37,077 nt of DNA, from assembly GCA_022600255.1 (NCBI GenBank), contig JAHZKU010000299.1:1-37077 (forward strand), in the 5' to 3' direction. A program made the translations under genes and the position numbers. Shown in pieces: positions 28,194 through 37,077 of this stretch. The DNA comes from Actinomycetes bacterium. GTDB lineage: Bacteria; Actinomycetota; Actinomycetes; S36-B12; GCA-2699445. Each line of letters starts with the position of its first letter. Position 1 is the first letter of the stretch. The notes under the pieces were generated by a model that made no database searches, was not told the origin of the DNA, and worked only from the letters and a program-made list of their open reading frames with translations.

Positions 28194-29572
28194 CGAACCA
28201 CGGCGTCCACGGCGGCTGTGACAGTCGCGGTCAAGGTGTCGACCTCGGCGGGTTGGATCGCAAGTGGAGGCATGAGGATCACCACATCCCCCAGCGGCCG
28301 CACCCAAACCCCGTGGCGGCGCGCCCACTGGCAGACGTCGAAGCCAGTGCGCTCCGTCACCGGGTGCACCTCAATGCCGGTCATGGTGCCAATGCGGCGA
28401 ATCTCCATGACCCCAGGATGATCGGCGAGCGGCGCTAGGTTGCGAGCCAGCTGATCGGCCACGTCCTGCGCGTTTGCCAGTGTGTTGTCCGTGGCCATCA
28501 AATCCAGATTGGCCAACGCGGCGGCGGCCGCTGGCGGATTGGCCGTATAGGAGTGGCCGTGGAAGAACGTTCGTGCCGACGCCGGGCTGCCCAAGAAGGC
28601 CTCGTAGATTTCCTCGGTGGCCAGCACCGCCGAAAGGGGCAACATCCCGGCGGTGACGCCCTTGCCGAGCGTCAGCAAATCTGGCGAAACACCCGCGTGA
28701 TCCACTGCCCACATCTTTGCGGTCCGGCCAATGCCCGTGGCTACCTCGTCCGCAATCATGTAGGCGCCAGTGTCATCGCAGATTGCGCGGATGCCCTGCA
28801 CGAAGCTCGCGTCATGGGTGAGCATTCCGCCGGCACCCTGCACCATCGGTTCGATGATGATGGCGCAGACCTGATCCACGTGAGCCGCCATCAGATCACG
28901 CAACTCTTGCAGCACCTCGGCCGCCCGCGCCTGCGCAGATTGCTCCGCTGACCGCACCCCCGGACTACCAACTTGGCGCGTTTCCAGCATGATCGAGCGA
29001 TAGGTCTGGTGAAACAGTTCAATGCCACCAACACTGACGGCTCCCAGTGTGTCGCCGTGATAGCCCTCGGCGACGTGAACGATCAAGGGCCGGACCCCAC
29101 CGTTTTGTGCGTGCGCTTGGTAGGCCATTTTGATCGCTGCTTCCACAGCACTACTGCCATCACCGGCGTAGAAGACCCGATTCAGACCGCTTGGCGCGAG
29201 TTCCGCAAGCCGCTGCGCCAACTCAATCCCAGGCTCGTGTGTCAGGCCTAAGAACGTGGTGTGATCCAACCGCTGCAGTTGGGAGGTGACGGCCTCCACA
29301 ATCTTGGGGTGGGCGTGCCCGTGAACGTTGACCCAGAGCGATGAGACACCGTCCAAATATCGGTTACCGTCGGTGTCCCAGAAGTACATGCCTTCGGCGC
29401 GGTCCACAACCAACGGATCGTCCCCGAGCCAACGGCTGTGTTGGGTGAAGGGATGCCACACGTGAGCCGCGTCTTTGGCCACTAACGCTTGGGTACGGGC
29501 CCTCCTATTGGCTGTGTCCGTCACATCTGTCACATCACCACGCGCTGCGTTGGTGGTCCGCATGCCAGTCAT
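28190..29572 (-). CDS. bioA: adenosylmethionine-8-amino-7-oxononanoate aminotransferase
   Basis: VWHPFTQHSRWLGDDPLVVDRAEGMYFWDTDGNRYLDGVSSLWVNVHGHAHPKI; LTLGKGVTAGMLPLSAVLA; FFHGHSYTANP. Confidence 0.96.
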   Translation of the reverse strand: MTGMRTTNAARGDVTDVTDTANRRARTQALVAKDAAHVWHPFTQHSRWLGDDPLVVDRAEGMYFWDTDGNRYLDGVSSLWVNVHGHAHPKIVEAVTSQLQRLDHTTFLGLTHEPGIELAQRLAELAPSGLNRVFYAGDGSSAVEAAIKMAYQAHAQNGGVRPLIVHVAEGYHGDTLGAVSVGGIELFHQTYRSIMLETRQVGSPGVRSAEQSAQARAAEVLQELRDLMAAHVDQVCAIIIEPMVQGAGGMLTHDASFVQGIRAICDDTGAYMIADEVATGIGRTAKMWAVDHAGVSPDLLTLGKGVTAGMLPLSAVLATEEIYEAFLGSPASARTFFHGHSYTANPPAAAAALANLDLMATDNTLANAQDVADQLARNLAPLADHPGVMEIRRIGTMTGIEVHPVTERTGFDVCQWARRHGVWVRPLGDVVILMPPLAIQPAEVDTLTATVTAAVDAVVR

Positions 29573-29738
29573 CGCGCCACACCCTCTCTCTGATCGATAG
29601 TGCCATCTTGCCCACCCCACACCCAATTCCCGCAGCCCGGCGTCGCACCGATCCGGCGCGGCTCAGGTTCCCTCCGACACGGCCGTGGCGGAAACTCGGG
29701 CAGCCACACCCGGTGGCTTTGTGCCAAGATTCTGGTCC

Positions 29739-30785
29739 ATGGACCCCAAACCTCCCCTCCGTGTTGGCCTCGTCGGATTTGGTGTGGCAGGAGCCGCTTT
29801 TCACGCCCCCATCATCGCCGCCACGCCCGGGTTGGTGCTTACTGCCGCGGTCGCCACGAATCCGGTGGCCAAAGAGAAACTAGGCGAGCGGTACCCCGAC
29901 ACCCAGATCCTTGCCTCGGTGGACGATCTGGTTGCGCTCGATCCCGACATCGCGGTGGTTGCCACCCCCAACGAAACACACTTCTCCATTGCCCAACAAC
30001 TCCTCCAGGCGGGCATCGCCACGGTCGTGGACAAACCCCTAGCCACGAGCGTCTCAGAGGCGCAGGCGCTGATCGACACGGCGACCGGGTACGACACGCT
30101 GCTCACCTGCTATCTGAATCGGCGTTGGGATGGCGACTTTCGCACCGTTAGGGAACTGATCGATAGCGAAACCCTGGGTGACGTGTTCCGCTTTGAGTCT
30201 CGCTTCGAGCGTTGGCGGCCTACCATCAAGCCGGGCTGGAAAGAGCGTCCCACCGCAGGCAGTGGTGTTCTGTTCGACCTTGGGCCCCATCTGATCGACC
30301 AAGCGATCCAGTTGTTCGGGCCCCCCACCAAGGTCTACAGCGAGATTCGGACGATCCGGGCGAACGCTGAAGTCGACGACTCCGCTTTCTTGGCCCTGTC
30401 CCACGCCGGTGAGGTGACGTCTCATCTGGCGATGAGTGCGATCACCGCCGTTCCCGGGCCTCGCTTCCGGGTTCTAGGCAATGATGCGGGCTACCTGAAG
30501 TACGGGTTCGATCCGCAGGAAGCGGACCTGCGTGCCGGCGGGCGACCCGATGGGGTGGGGGCGTGGGGTGAGGAGCCCAAGAGCAAGTGGGGGGAGTTGT
30601 GCCAGGGCGAAGAGCGCAGCCCGGTAGCGACACTTCCCGGCTGCTACCCGACCTTCTACACCGAACTCGCCAAGGCCGTCAGAACGGGGGGTGAGCCCCC
30701 GGTGGACCCGCAAGACTGTGTGATCGCGCTGAAGGTTATCGAGCAGGCTTTGGGTGAATCCCAGTACCGGTTCCCGACACTGTGA
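29739..30785 (+). CDS. Gfo/Idh/MocA family oxidoreductase
   Basis: LRVGLVGFGVAGAAFHAPIIAATPGL; DKPLATSVSEAQAL; LGPHLIDQAIQLFG. Confidence 0.93.
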   Translation: MDPKPPLRVGLVGFGVAGAAFHAPIIAATPGLVLTAAVATNPVAKEKLGERYPDTQILASVDDLVALDPDIAVVATPNETHFSIAQQLLQAGIATVVDKPLATSVSEAQALIDTATGYDTLLTCYLNRRWDGDFRTVRELIDSETLGDVFRFESRFERWRPTIKPGWKERPTAGSGVLFDLGPHLIDQAIQLFGPPTKVYSEIRTIRANAEVDDSAFLALSHAGEVTSHLAMSAITAVPGPRFRVLGNDAGYLKYGFDPQEADLRAGGRPDGVGAWGEEPKSKWGELCQGEERSPVATLPGCYPTFYTELAKAVRTGGEPPVDPQDCVIALKVIEQALGESQYRFPTL

Positions 30786-30802
30786 ATCTCTTCTAGCGAC
30801 TT

Positions 30803-30826
30803 GACCCTGTCCTGGGCGACGGGGTC
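30803..30826. other. 9-bp stem hairpin GACCCTGTC-ctgggc-GACGGGGTC, no T-tract
   Basis: One T.G wobble, otherwise perfect; lies 17 bp after the Gfo/Idh stop in a convergent gap. Confidence 0.6.
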
Positions 30827-30912
30827 GCGAACAGTGGGAATCTAAGCCTTGCTGTTGGTCGCCTTCTGGCGTTGCACCCCAAGTGACCCGGACTCATTGA
30901 GCAGTGGAGACG

Positions 30913-31686
30913 CTACCCCAATACGGCCGCAGTGCCAGATTCGATCGCGAGCACCACCAGATTGGTGAATGCGAAGCCCAACAGGACCAAGGAGCCCAAG
31001 CCCACCAGCGTGGCGGCGATCGAGGCCCCCGGACGCCGCTGGCCAGAGCGCTTTGCTGTTCGCTTCGCGCGGCCAGCCACAACAAACCCGGTAATAACAA
31101 CCGCGGCCGCGAGCAGTGCGATGGTTAATCCCGCCCCACCAAACGCCACATAAGACAAGTACAGCCCTGCACCGGACACACCCAACGCCAACCAACCCAG
31201 CAGGGATCGGCTGCGGCGGGTTCCGGGGCTACGCCCGGCACCTGCCTGGACTGATCCCGTGGCGTTAGGAGTTCCGGTCGGCGGTGCCAACGCGTTTGGG
31301 TTTGGGGCCGGTGCAGTCGGGTCGTAGGTGTAACCAGCCGGCGGGGGTGGCGGGCTTGCAGCTGCGCCGGGCTCGGGCGCCATCGGCCGGCCACAATGCA
31401 CGCAGGCCGGAGCAGACCGGCTCACCTGCCCGCCACAATCGGGGCAGGCGCGTAGCGCGGTCACCGGGTCGGGAGCCACTGCACCGCCCTGATTGGGCGT
31501 CGGCATCGCCACGGTGGCCTCCGTGTCTTCTGGAGGCCTTGGCGCGGCTGGGGTCTGCATCGTGCTGTCTCGCACGTCGTTGGTCCATTGTTGGCCATCC
31601 CAGCGCCGGGTCATCGCTTTCGGACTCAGAGGATCGGGATACCAGCCAGCTTTCAAGATGGTTTCCCGTTCATGTTGCATACTCAC
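30913..31686 (-). CDS. DUF2510 plus zinc-ribbon membrane protein
   Basis: DUF2510 motif AGWYPDPLSPKAMTRRWDGQQWTN; zinc ribbon CPDCGGQVSRSAPACVHCGRPM; two C-terminal hydrophobic regions. Confidence 0.85.
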   Translation of the reverse strand: MSMQHERETILKAGWYPDPLSPKAMTRRWDGQQWTNDVRDSTMQTPAAPRPPEDTEATVAMPTPNQGGAVAPDPVTALRACPDCGGQVSRSAPACVHCGRPMAPEPGAAASPPPPPAGYTYDPTAPAPNPNALAPPTGTPNATGSVQAGAGRSPGTRRSRSLLGWLALGVSGAGLYLSYVAFGGAGLTIALLAAAVVITGFVVAGRAKRTAKRSGQRRPGASIAATLVGLGSLVLLGFAFTNLVVLAIESGTAAVLG

Positions 31687-31729
31687 AGTCTGCTCCGTGG
31701 CGGCTGGCGCAAACCAAGCCGGTGGCTCC

Positions 31730-31759
31730 GTTATAACAATGCGCGGGAACCGTTAACAA
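31730..31759 (-). promoter_or_regulatory. Candidate sigma70-type promoter TTGTTA-N18-TATAAC for the DUF2510 gene
   Basis: Minus strand: TTGTTA at 31759-31754, 18-bp spacer, TATAAC at 31735-31730. Confidence 0.45.
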
Positions 31760-31917
31760 CCCGCAATCGAGTGGAAGTTGATGTTCGGCGACGGGCCGCG
31801 GGGCCAACCCTTACTGGTTGCGGGCAGGATCGCAGGGGCGTTCCGCCGCCGCGCCGTCACCAGCGGCAGCTCGGCCTGCTCCACCTCCGTGCTGCACGCC
31901 ACCAAGACCGGCCCAAC

Positions 31918-32997
31918 TCAAACGTTGAATCGGAACTCCACGACGTCGCCGTCCGCCATTGTGTAGTCCTTACCTTCGATGCGCAGCACACCCTTACTCC
32001 TCGCCGCGGCTAGCGATCCGGCTGCCACGAGTTCGTCGAATGAGATCACATCAGCCTTGATGAAACCTCGCTCGAAGTCCGTGTGAATCACGCCTGCGGC
32101 TTGTGGGGCCGTGGCGCCCCGCGGGATTGTCCAGGCCCGAGACTCCTTGGGGCCTGAGGTCAAGTACGTCTGCAGGCCCAGGGTGTCGAAACCGACCCGT
32201 GCCAGCGCACGGATGCCAGATTCCTCTTGTCCGATACTACTGAGCAACTCTGCGGCTTCCTCCTCGGAGATTTCCACCAGTTCGGACTCCACTTGGGCGT
32301 CCAAGAACACCGCTTCAGCGGGAGCCACAAGCTCGGTCATCGTACGGCGGAACTCTGGATCCCCCAACTGCTCCTCGTCGGCGTTGATCACATATAGAAA
32401 CGGCTTGGCAGTAAGCAGAAATAGTTCACGGATTGGGGTGGTGTCCATGTCGGAGGCAAACAGCGTTTGACCCGAATCCAGCACCGCTTGCGCCTCTTTG
32501 GCCGCCTCCAGCACCTCGACGCGCGTCTTGTCGCCGCGGGCTTCCTTCTCGAGGCGTGGAATCGCCTTCTCGAGCGTTTGTAGGTCGGCCAGGATCAGTT
32601 CAGTATTGATCGTCTCCATGTCCTCAGCAGGAGAAACCTTTCCATCCACATGCACGACGTCGGGATCGCTAAACGCGCGCAAGACCTGGCAAATCGCATC
32701 GGACTCGCGGATATGGGAGAGAAACTTGTTCCCAAGCCCTTGCCCTTCGCTAGCGCCACGAACGATTCCCGCGATGTCCACAAATGTGACCGTGGCCGGG
32801 ATTGTCTTTGCCGAGTTGCTGATATCTGCGAGTCTGTCGAGGCGGTCGTCCGGAACCGGCACCACGCCCGTATTGGGTTCGATGGTTGCGAAGGGGTAGT
32901 TCGCGGCCAGGGCTCCGTCTGAGTCGTGCGTCAACGCGTTGAACAGGGTGGATTTTCCGACGTTGGGCAGCCCAACGATTCCAATGCTTAGTGCCAC
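31918..32997 (-). CDS. ychF: redox-regulated ATPase YchF
   Basis: GIVGLPNVGKSTLFNALT; FVDIAGIVRGASEGQGLGNKFLSHIRESDAI; C-terminal TGS-like domain ending ADGDVVEFRFNV. Confidence 0.98.
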   Translation of the reverse strand: MALSIGIVGLPNVGKSTLFNALTHDSDGALAANYPFATIEPNTGVVPVPDDRLDRLADISNSAKTIPATVTFVDIAGIVRGASEGQGLGNKFLSHIRESDAICQVLRAFSDPDVVHVDGKVSPAEDMETINTELILADLQTLEKAIPRLEKEARGDKTRVEVLEAAKEAQAVLDSGQTLFASDMDTTPIRELFLLTAKPFLYVINADEEQLGDPEFRRTMTELVAPAEAVFLDAQVESELVEISEEEAAELLSSIGQEESGIRALARVGFDTLGLQTYLTSGPKESRAWTIPRGATAPQAAGVIHTDFERGFIKADVISFDELVAAGSLAAARSKGVLRIEGKDYTMADGDVVEFRFNV

Positions 32998-33337
32998 GGA
33001 ACTCAGTGTAGGTGCGACCTAGCCCTTGGAATGAATCGAACGCCGCACAGGAGGATCGAAGGTCAGCCAGCGCTAGCGGAATCGCCATGGAGGCCCGGTG
33101 GAACGGCGTGCCACACGCCGAGTTGCATGCGCAAGGTAAGCCGGTTAGCGCGAGGGGTCCGGACGACATTCGACCATTGGCCAGAAGGGGTGCGGCAGCC
33201 CGATCGGTCGGATGTCTGGCCGAAGGGCCGGTTCACCGCACCGGTGTCGGACCCAAGGCTCATACTCCAGATGAGGCGAGATCAGGCCGACTCCGTTCGA
33301 GCAGCACTGGTCGTCGGGCCGGTTCTGCTCGAGAAGT

Positions 33338-33405
33338 ACCGATCTTCGAGCAGCACCGATCTTCGGCCAGTACCGATCTTCGGCCAGTACCGATCTTCGG
33401 CCAGT
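33338..33405. repeat. 17-bp tandem repeat array, 4 units (ACCGATCTTCGGCCAGT; first unit variant)
   Basis: Units 33338-33354 (variant accgatcttcgagcagc), then 33355-33371, 33372-33388 and 33389-33405 identical. Confidence 0.95.
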
Positions 33406-33465
33406 ACTGCCCTGGGGCCTTTACTGCTCGTCGGGACACATCCAACAGGTGAGGAGACAACGGGT

Positions 33466-34809
33466 ATGGAAGCAACAACGGGAACAGGGTCAACCCTGGG
33501 TTTGGTGCTGGCGATTCTCATCGCGCTGGCGGTTGGCCTCATCATCGGCGCCCTTTGGGTTCGTTCCGTGACGACGGCTCGGGGCAAAGCACAGGCTGCC
33601 CAGTTGGCTGCAGAGCGGGCCGAGTGGGCGACCGAGCTAGGCAAGGAGCAGCGTCGTACTGATCTGTTGACCGGGCAACTCAACAGTGAACGAGCCAGCC
33701 TTGGCCAGGCCCGCACGGAGTTGGAGCGGGAACGTCTGAACAGCAAACAAATCGATCAGACGATGGCCCCGTTGCAGGCCTTGGTGAATCGGCTCGGCGA
33801 ACAGCAGTCCAGCTCCGAACGGGCGCTACAACGGTCAAACGCGGAACTGAAGGATCAGGTGACAAGCCTGGGAAGCCAGCTCACACAAGCCACCCAAACC
33901 TTCGATGCTGCCAGTAAGGGGGTGGGGGCAGAGACGCGTCGCCTGACACAGGCACTTTCCCGGTCCGAGACGCGCGGGACCTGGGGAGAAATGCAGCTGC
34001 GCCGCTTGGTGGAAGCCGCGGGCATGATCAATCACGTCCACTTTGTGGAGCAGGACCACATCAAGACCGAATCCGGTACCCGTCGCCCGGACATGGTCGT
34101 GGACCTCGCCGGCGACCGCCGCATTGTGGTGGACTCCAAAGTGCCGCTGGACAGTTTTCTGCGCATGAACCCTGACACGTCCGAGGCCACCGAACCTCAT
34201 CAGCGAGCGGCTCACGCCGATGCGGTGGCCGGCCATGTGAAGGAACTCTCGAAGAAGTCGTACTGGAAACAGTACGACTCCCCCGATTTTGTCGTGCTCT
34301 TCTTGCCTGCGGAGAGTCTGCTCAGTACGGCTCTGACAGCGCGGCCCGACTTGCTGCAAACAGCCTTTGACGCGAACATCATTTTGGCCACCCCAACGAC
34401 GCTCCTGGCACTGCTACGCACCGTGGCTTACGCCTGGCAGCAACTCGAGGTTGCCCGGCAAGCCAAAGAAATCCAGGAACTTGGCAAGACGTTGCATGAT
34501 CGGCTCCGCGTGATGGCGCAGCACTTCCAGAAGTTGGGGGTGTCCCTCACCGGATCCGTAACTGCCTACAACCAGACCGTGAGCTCGATGGAGTCTCGGG
34601 TATTGCCGACAACACGGAAGTTCGCAGACCTAGCGGCAACGCCGGATCCGCTTAGTGACCTGTCCACACTCACAACCAACCCACAGGCACTCGCGGAACA
34701 ACGGTGGGAGGTGGAACTCACAACCGTCGCTGATCCGATCCCTGATGCAGAGGTGGCCGATGTCACCGCTCCCGAACCCGCAACCGCGGAGGAACGCCGA
34801 ACCGCTTAG
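33466..34809 (+). CDS. rmuC: DNA recombination protein RmuC
   Basis: N-terminal TM, coiled coil, then RGTWGEMQLRRLVEAAGM...RRPDMVVDLAGDRRIVVDSKVPLDSFLR...FLPAESLLSTAL. ATG 33466 with gaggaga upstream. Confidence 0.95.
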   Translation: MEATTGTGSTLGLVLAILIALAVGLIIGALWVRSVTTARGKAQAAQLAAERAEWATELGKEQRRTDLLTGQLNSERASLGQARTELERERLNSKQIDQTMAPLQALVNRLGEQQSSSERALQRSNAELKDQVTSLGSQLTQATQTFDAASKGVGAETRRLTQALSRSETRGTWGEMQLRRLVEAAGMINHVHFVEQDHIKTESGTRRPDMVVDLAGDRRIVVDSKVPLDSFLRMNPDTSEATEPHQRAAHADAVAGHVKELSKKSYWKQYDSPDFVVLFLPAESLLSTALTARPDLLQTAFDANIILATPTTLLALLRTVAYAWQQLEVARQAKEIQELGKTLHDRLRVMAQHFQKLGVSLTGSVTAYNQTVSSMESRVLPTTRKFADLAATPDPLSDLSTLTTNPQALAEQRWEVELTTVADPIPDAEVADVTAPEPATAEERRTA

Positions 34810-34915
34810 CGAGGATCGCTGTGGCGTTGGCCGGGCTAGGGCCGCTCGCCTTGCCGTATTCGGCCACTCCCAAGACATGCCGACCCCGCTGCCCAATTCC
34901 GGTGCAGCGGGAACA

Positions 34916-34921
34916 TATCTT
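34916..34921 (+). promoter_or_regulatory. -10 element TATCTT placed for a leaderless transcript from GTG 34928
   Basis: TATCTT, 6-nt spacer tgagac, then GTG. Confidence 0.55.
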
Positions 34922-34927
34922 TGAGAC

Positions 34928-35479
34928 GTGGCATTCAGCTCCCCGGCCCACCCACGGCCATCAACCCCGCCCGGACCGGATTCGACGGCGCCGGAACTTG
35001 TGGTGTCGCAATCACCCCAGTCCGAGCTCGACCCGAGCCCGATGCCGCAGTCGGCCAGGCCGGAAGAGCGCTTCCAGCCGATCATCAACCTGAATGGTCG
35101 GGGTGTTTTGCTTTTCGTCCTTTTCGCCACCATGGTCAGCGGCGCGATTGGTCTCGTCGTCAGCGGCGCAACGGTGTTTCCACCGCTCGCCGGCTGGGGC
35201 ATGTTGCTCTCGACGGTGCTCGGTGCAGCAGTTGTGCGCAGGCCAGACCGCTTGGTTGCGTTGTGGTGCGGCCCAGTGGTCCTGGCAATCACGGTTGCTG
35301 TGCTGGGTCAGATCACCTTGCTCGGGGCGACACCCACTCTGGTGCGGGAGTTTTCCATGTTTTGGGCCGCGATGTCGTCCGCTGCTCCCCTGCAGCTCCT
35401 CGCCGTTGCCTTGGCTGCGCTGGTCACCCGGTGGCGCTTCAGCGGTAGCACACCCGACCGGAAATCTGCGACGAACTAG
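34928..35479 (+). CDS. DUF6542-like membrane protein
   Basis: Pro-rich N-terminus then ~4 TM segments ([20 protein letters not shown]...); typical neighbour of ispH and ychF in actinobacteria. Confidence 0.75.
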   Translation: MAFSSPAHPRPSTPPGPDSTAPELVVSQSPQSELDPSPMPQSARPEERFQPIINLNGRGVLLFVLFATMVSGAIGLVVSGATVFPPLAGWGMLLSTVLGAAVVRRPDRLVALWCGPVVLAITVAVLGQITLLGATPTLVREFSMFWAAMSSAAPLQLLAVALAALVTRWRFSGSTPDRKSATN

Positions 35480-36474
35480 GCACGAGCCGCTTTCGCGCGA
35501 TTTCGGGTTCGCAACTCCTTCGGCAATGAAAAGACCAGCGTCTCTTCCATCGCTGCGACCTCTTCGATATCGGCATAACCTCGCTCGGCAAGCCAGTCCA
35601 GCACGCGGGTCACCAGCAACTCCGGGACTGAAGCGCCGCTGGTGACACCGACTGTGGTGACGCCGTCCAAGATGTTCTTAGGCAATTCCTTTGGATCATC
35701 CACACGGATCGATGATCGAGCTCCCGCCTGGAGCGCGACTTCAACCAGACGAACACTGTTGGACGAATTAGCGGAGCCAACAACGATCAGCAGGTCACAA
35801 CGCTCCGCCAGAATCTTTACGGCCGTCTGCCGGTTCTGCGTTGCATAGCAGATGTCATCACTGGGCGGGTCCACCAAATGCGGGAACCGGGAGCGCAGGA
35901 TCTCTACGGTCTCCATGGTTTCGTCAACTGAAAGGGTGGTCTGGGACAGCCAAGCCAGTTTCTCGCCGGGGATATCGATCTCCCGGGCGTGAGCTGGACC
36001 GTCCACAATCGTGATGTGGTCAGGCGCCTCTCCGGCGGTACCAACAACCTCTTCGTGGCCTTCGTGACCGATCAGGAGGATCTGATAACCCTCCTTGGCG
36101 TACCGCTTAGCTTCATTGTGCACCTTGGTCACTAGTGGGCAGGTCGCGTCGATCGCCTGCAGGTTGCGCTCCGCGGCCTCCTCGTGGACCGTAGGAGCCA
36201 CGCCGTGGGCTGAGAATACGACAGTCTCCCCACGTGGCACCTCGTCAGCTTCCTCAACGAAGATGGCGCCTCGACCCTGCAGATCCTCCACAACATGGCG
36301 GTTGTGCACAATCTCTCGGCGGACGTACACGGGTTGGCCCCGCACCTCAATGGCTTTTTCCACCGCTTCGATTGCCCGCTCGACGCCTGCGCAATACCCG
36401 CGGGGCGCGGCCAACAGCACCTTCCGACCAGAGTTCTTTGCCTCAGCGAGCGACGGACCGGATTCAGCAGACAT
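35476..36474 (-). CDS. ispH: 4-hydroxy-3-methylbut-2-enyl diphosphate reductase
   Basis: [23 protein letters not shown]...[43 protein letters not shown]. Confidence 0.98.
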   Translation of the reverse strand: MSAESGPSLAEAKNSGRKVLLAAPRGYCAGVERAIEAVEKAIEVRGQPVYVRREIVHNRHVVEDLQGRGAIFVEEADEVPRGETVVFSAHGVAPTVHEEAAERNLQAIDATCPLVTKVHNEAKRYAKEGYQILLIGHEGHEEVVGTAGEAPDHITIVDGPAHAREIDIPGEKLAWLSQTTLSVDETMETVEILRSRFPHLVDPPSDDICYATQNRQTAVKILAERCDLLIVVGSANSSNSVRLVEVALQAGARSSIRVDDPKELPKNILDGVTTVGVTSGASVPELLVTRVLDWLAERGYADIEEVAAMEETLVFSLPKELRTRNRAKAARA

Positions 36475-36480
36475 GATCTC

Positions 36481-36486
36481 ATCGTA
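36481..36486 (-). promoter_or_regulatory. -10 element TACGAT placed for a leaderless ispH transcript from ATG 36474
   Basis: Minus strand: TACGAT, 6-nt spacer gagatc, then ATG. Confidence 0.55.
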
Positions 36487-36683
36487 GGCGCTGCGACCAC
36501 TCTGCGAAACTCTCGTTCACTGCCACCGAAATCCCCGCTGGCACCCAACTCCGCCGACTGGCACGATACGGTGCCACTACGTGCAACTTCGCGTTGACAC
36601 TGAACTCGTTTCAGCAGATTGAGATTCAGTTGGCGTATGCGCTTTGGCGAATAGACAGAAGGACCGGTTTTGGGGGTGGTCGC

Positions 36684-37077
36684 GTGGTCGCGAAGAGCTC
36701 ACCAGAGCAGCCGATGCCGGTCCGGACCGCCTCGCGACTGCTGGGGGATTGGATTCGGCGCACGGGTGCGATCTGGGTGGAGGGGCAAATCTCGCAGTTG
36801 CGCCGCCGCGGCAGCACCGCTTGGATCACGCTGCGCGACACGGACGCCGACATGTCGATTCCGCTCGTAACGGCCACGGGCAAACTTATGGGCGAGCACG
36901 GCGTGGTCAATGAAGGTGACCGAGTGATCCTGCAGGCCAAGCCGGACTACTTCGCGAAGCAGGGAACGCTCAACTGGCGGGTCTCGGAAATCCGCCCGGT
37001 CGGCATCGGGGCCCTGCTGGCTCAGATCGAGCAACTGAAGCAAACGCTGGCGGCCGAGGGATTGTTTGACGCAGACC
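36684..37077 (+). CDS. xseA: exodeoxyribonuclease VII large subunit, 3'-truncated by window edge
   Basis: GTG 36684 frame is open to the window end: VAKSSPEQPMPVRTASRLLGDWIRRTGAIWVEGQISQLRRRGSTAWITLRDTDADMSIPL...; OB-fold domain of XseA. Absent from the ORF track because no stop lies in the window. Confidence 0.9.
   Translation, partial: MVAKSSPEQPMPVRTASRLLGDWIRRTGAIWVEGQISQLRRRGSTAWITLRDTDADMSIPLVTATGKLMGEHGVVNEGDRVILQAKPDYFAKQGTLNWRVSEIRPVGIGALLAQIEQLKQTLAAEGLFDAD

Noticed and set aside
29600-30151. 183-aa plus-strand ORF
   Set aside because: Alternative frame of the well-supported Gfo/Idh/MocA gene.
33338-33405. CRISPR array
   Set aside because: Units abut with no spacers and no cas genes nearby.
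33031-33465. N-terminal extension of rmuC through the 17-bp repeats
   Set aside because: Repeat translates into period-shifted low-complexity peptide; ATG 33466 has an SD and a membrane-anchor N-terminus typical of RmuC.

Overview
The window is a gene-dense, moderately high-GC actinobacterial chromosome segment made mostly of housekeeping and metabolic genes. I found no phage, transposase, CRISPR array, rRNA or tRNA. In order it contains: a LOG-family protein (5'-truncated); divergent dapE/dapD; a small acidic protein; a tightly overlapping minus-strand operon fdxA-pheA-tyrA-dapC-gltA-hemerythrin; a secreted clan GH-A-like glycosidase; an Rv0428c-like GNAT; mshB-DUF6113-flavin reductase; a DPP4-type S9 peptidase; a ChaA-type cation/H+ antiporter; a degenerate hemerythrin-like protein; a ceramidase/CREST-like membrane protein; an oppABCDF operon; a PPOX-family protein; a fully overlapping bioA-F-D-B operon; a Gfo/Idh/MocA oxidoreductase; a DUF2510/zinc-ribbon protein; ychF; rmuC; a DUF6542 protein; ispH; and xseA (3'-truncated). 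The gene content resembles conserved mycobacterial/actinobacterial blocks (xseA-ispH-DUF6542-ychF; mshB...fdxA-dapC; dapD<>dapE). The most interesting signals are regulatory. At dapE/dapD, a 7-bp TACGGTA core places two overlapping, opposed TANNNT -10 elements exactly 6 nt from a GTG (dapE) and an ATG (dapD), which predicts a bidirectional leaderless promoter. The same exact -10/start geometry recurs at three other genes. Other signals are a 17-bp tandem repeat array upstream of rmuC, an 8-bp tandem repeat carrying the dapE stop codon, a shared CTAG double stop between convergent genes, and several strong hairpins in gene-free gaps. I found no convincing new multi-gene system. All family assignments come from reading motifs, not from database searches.
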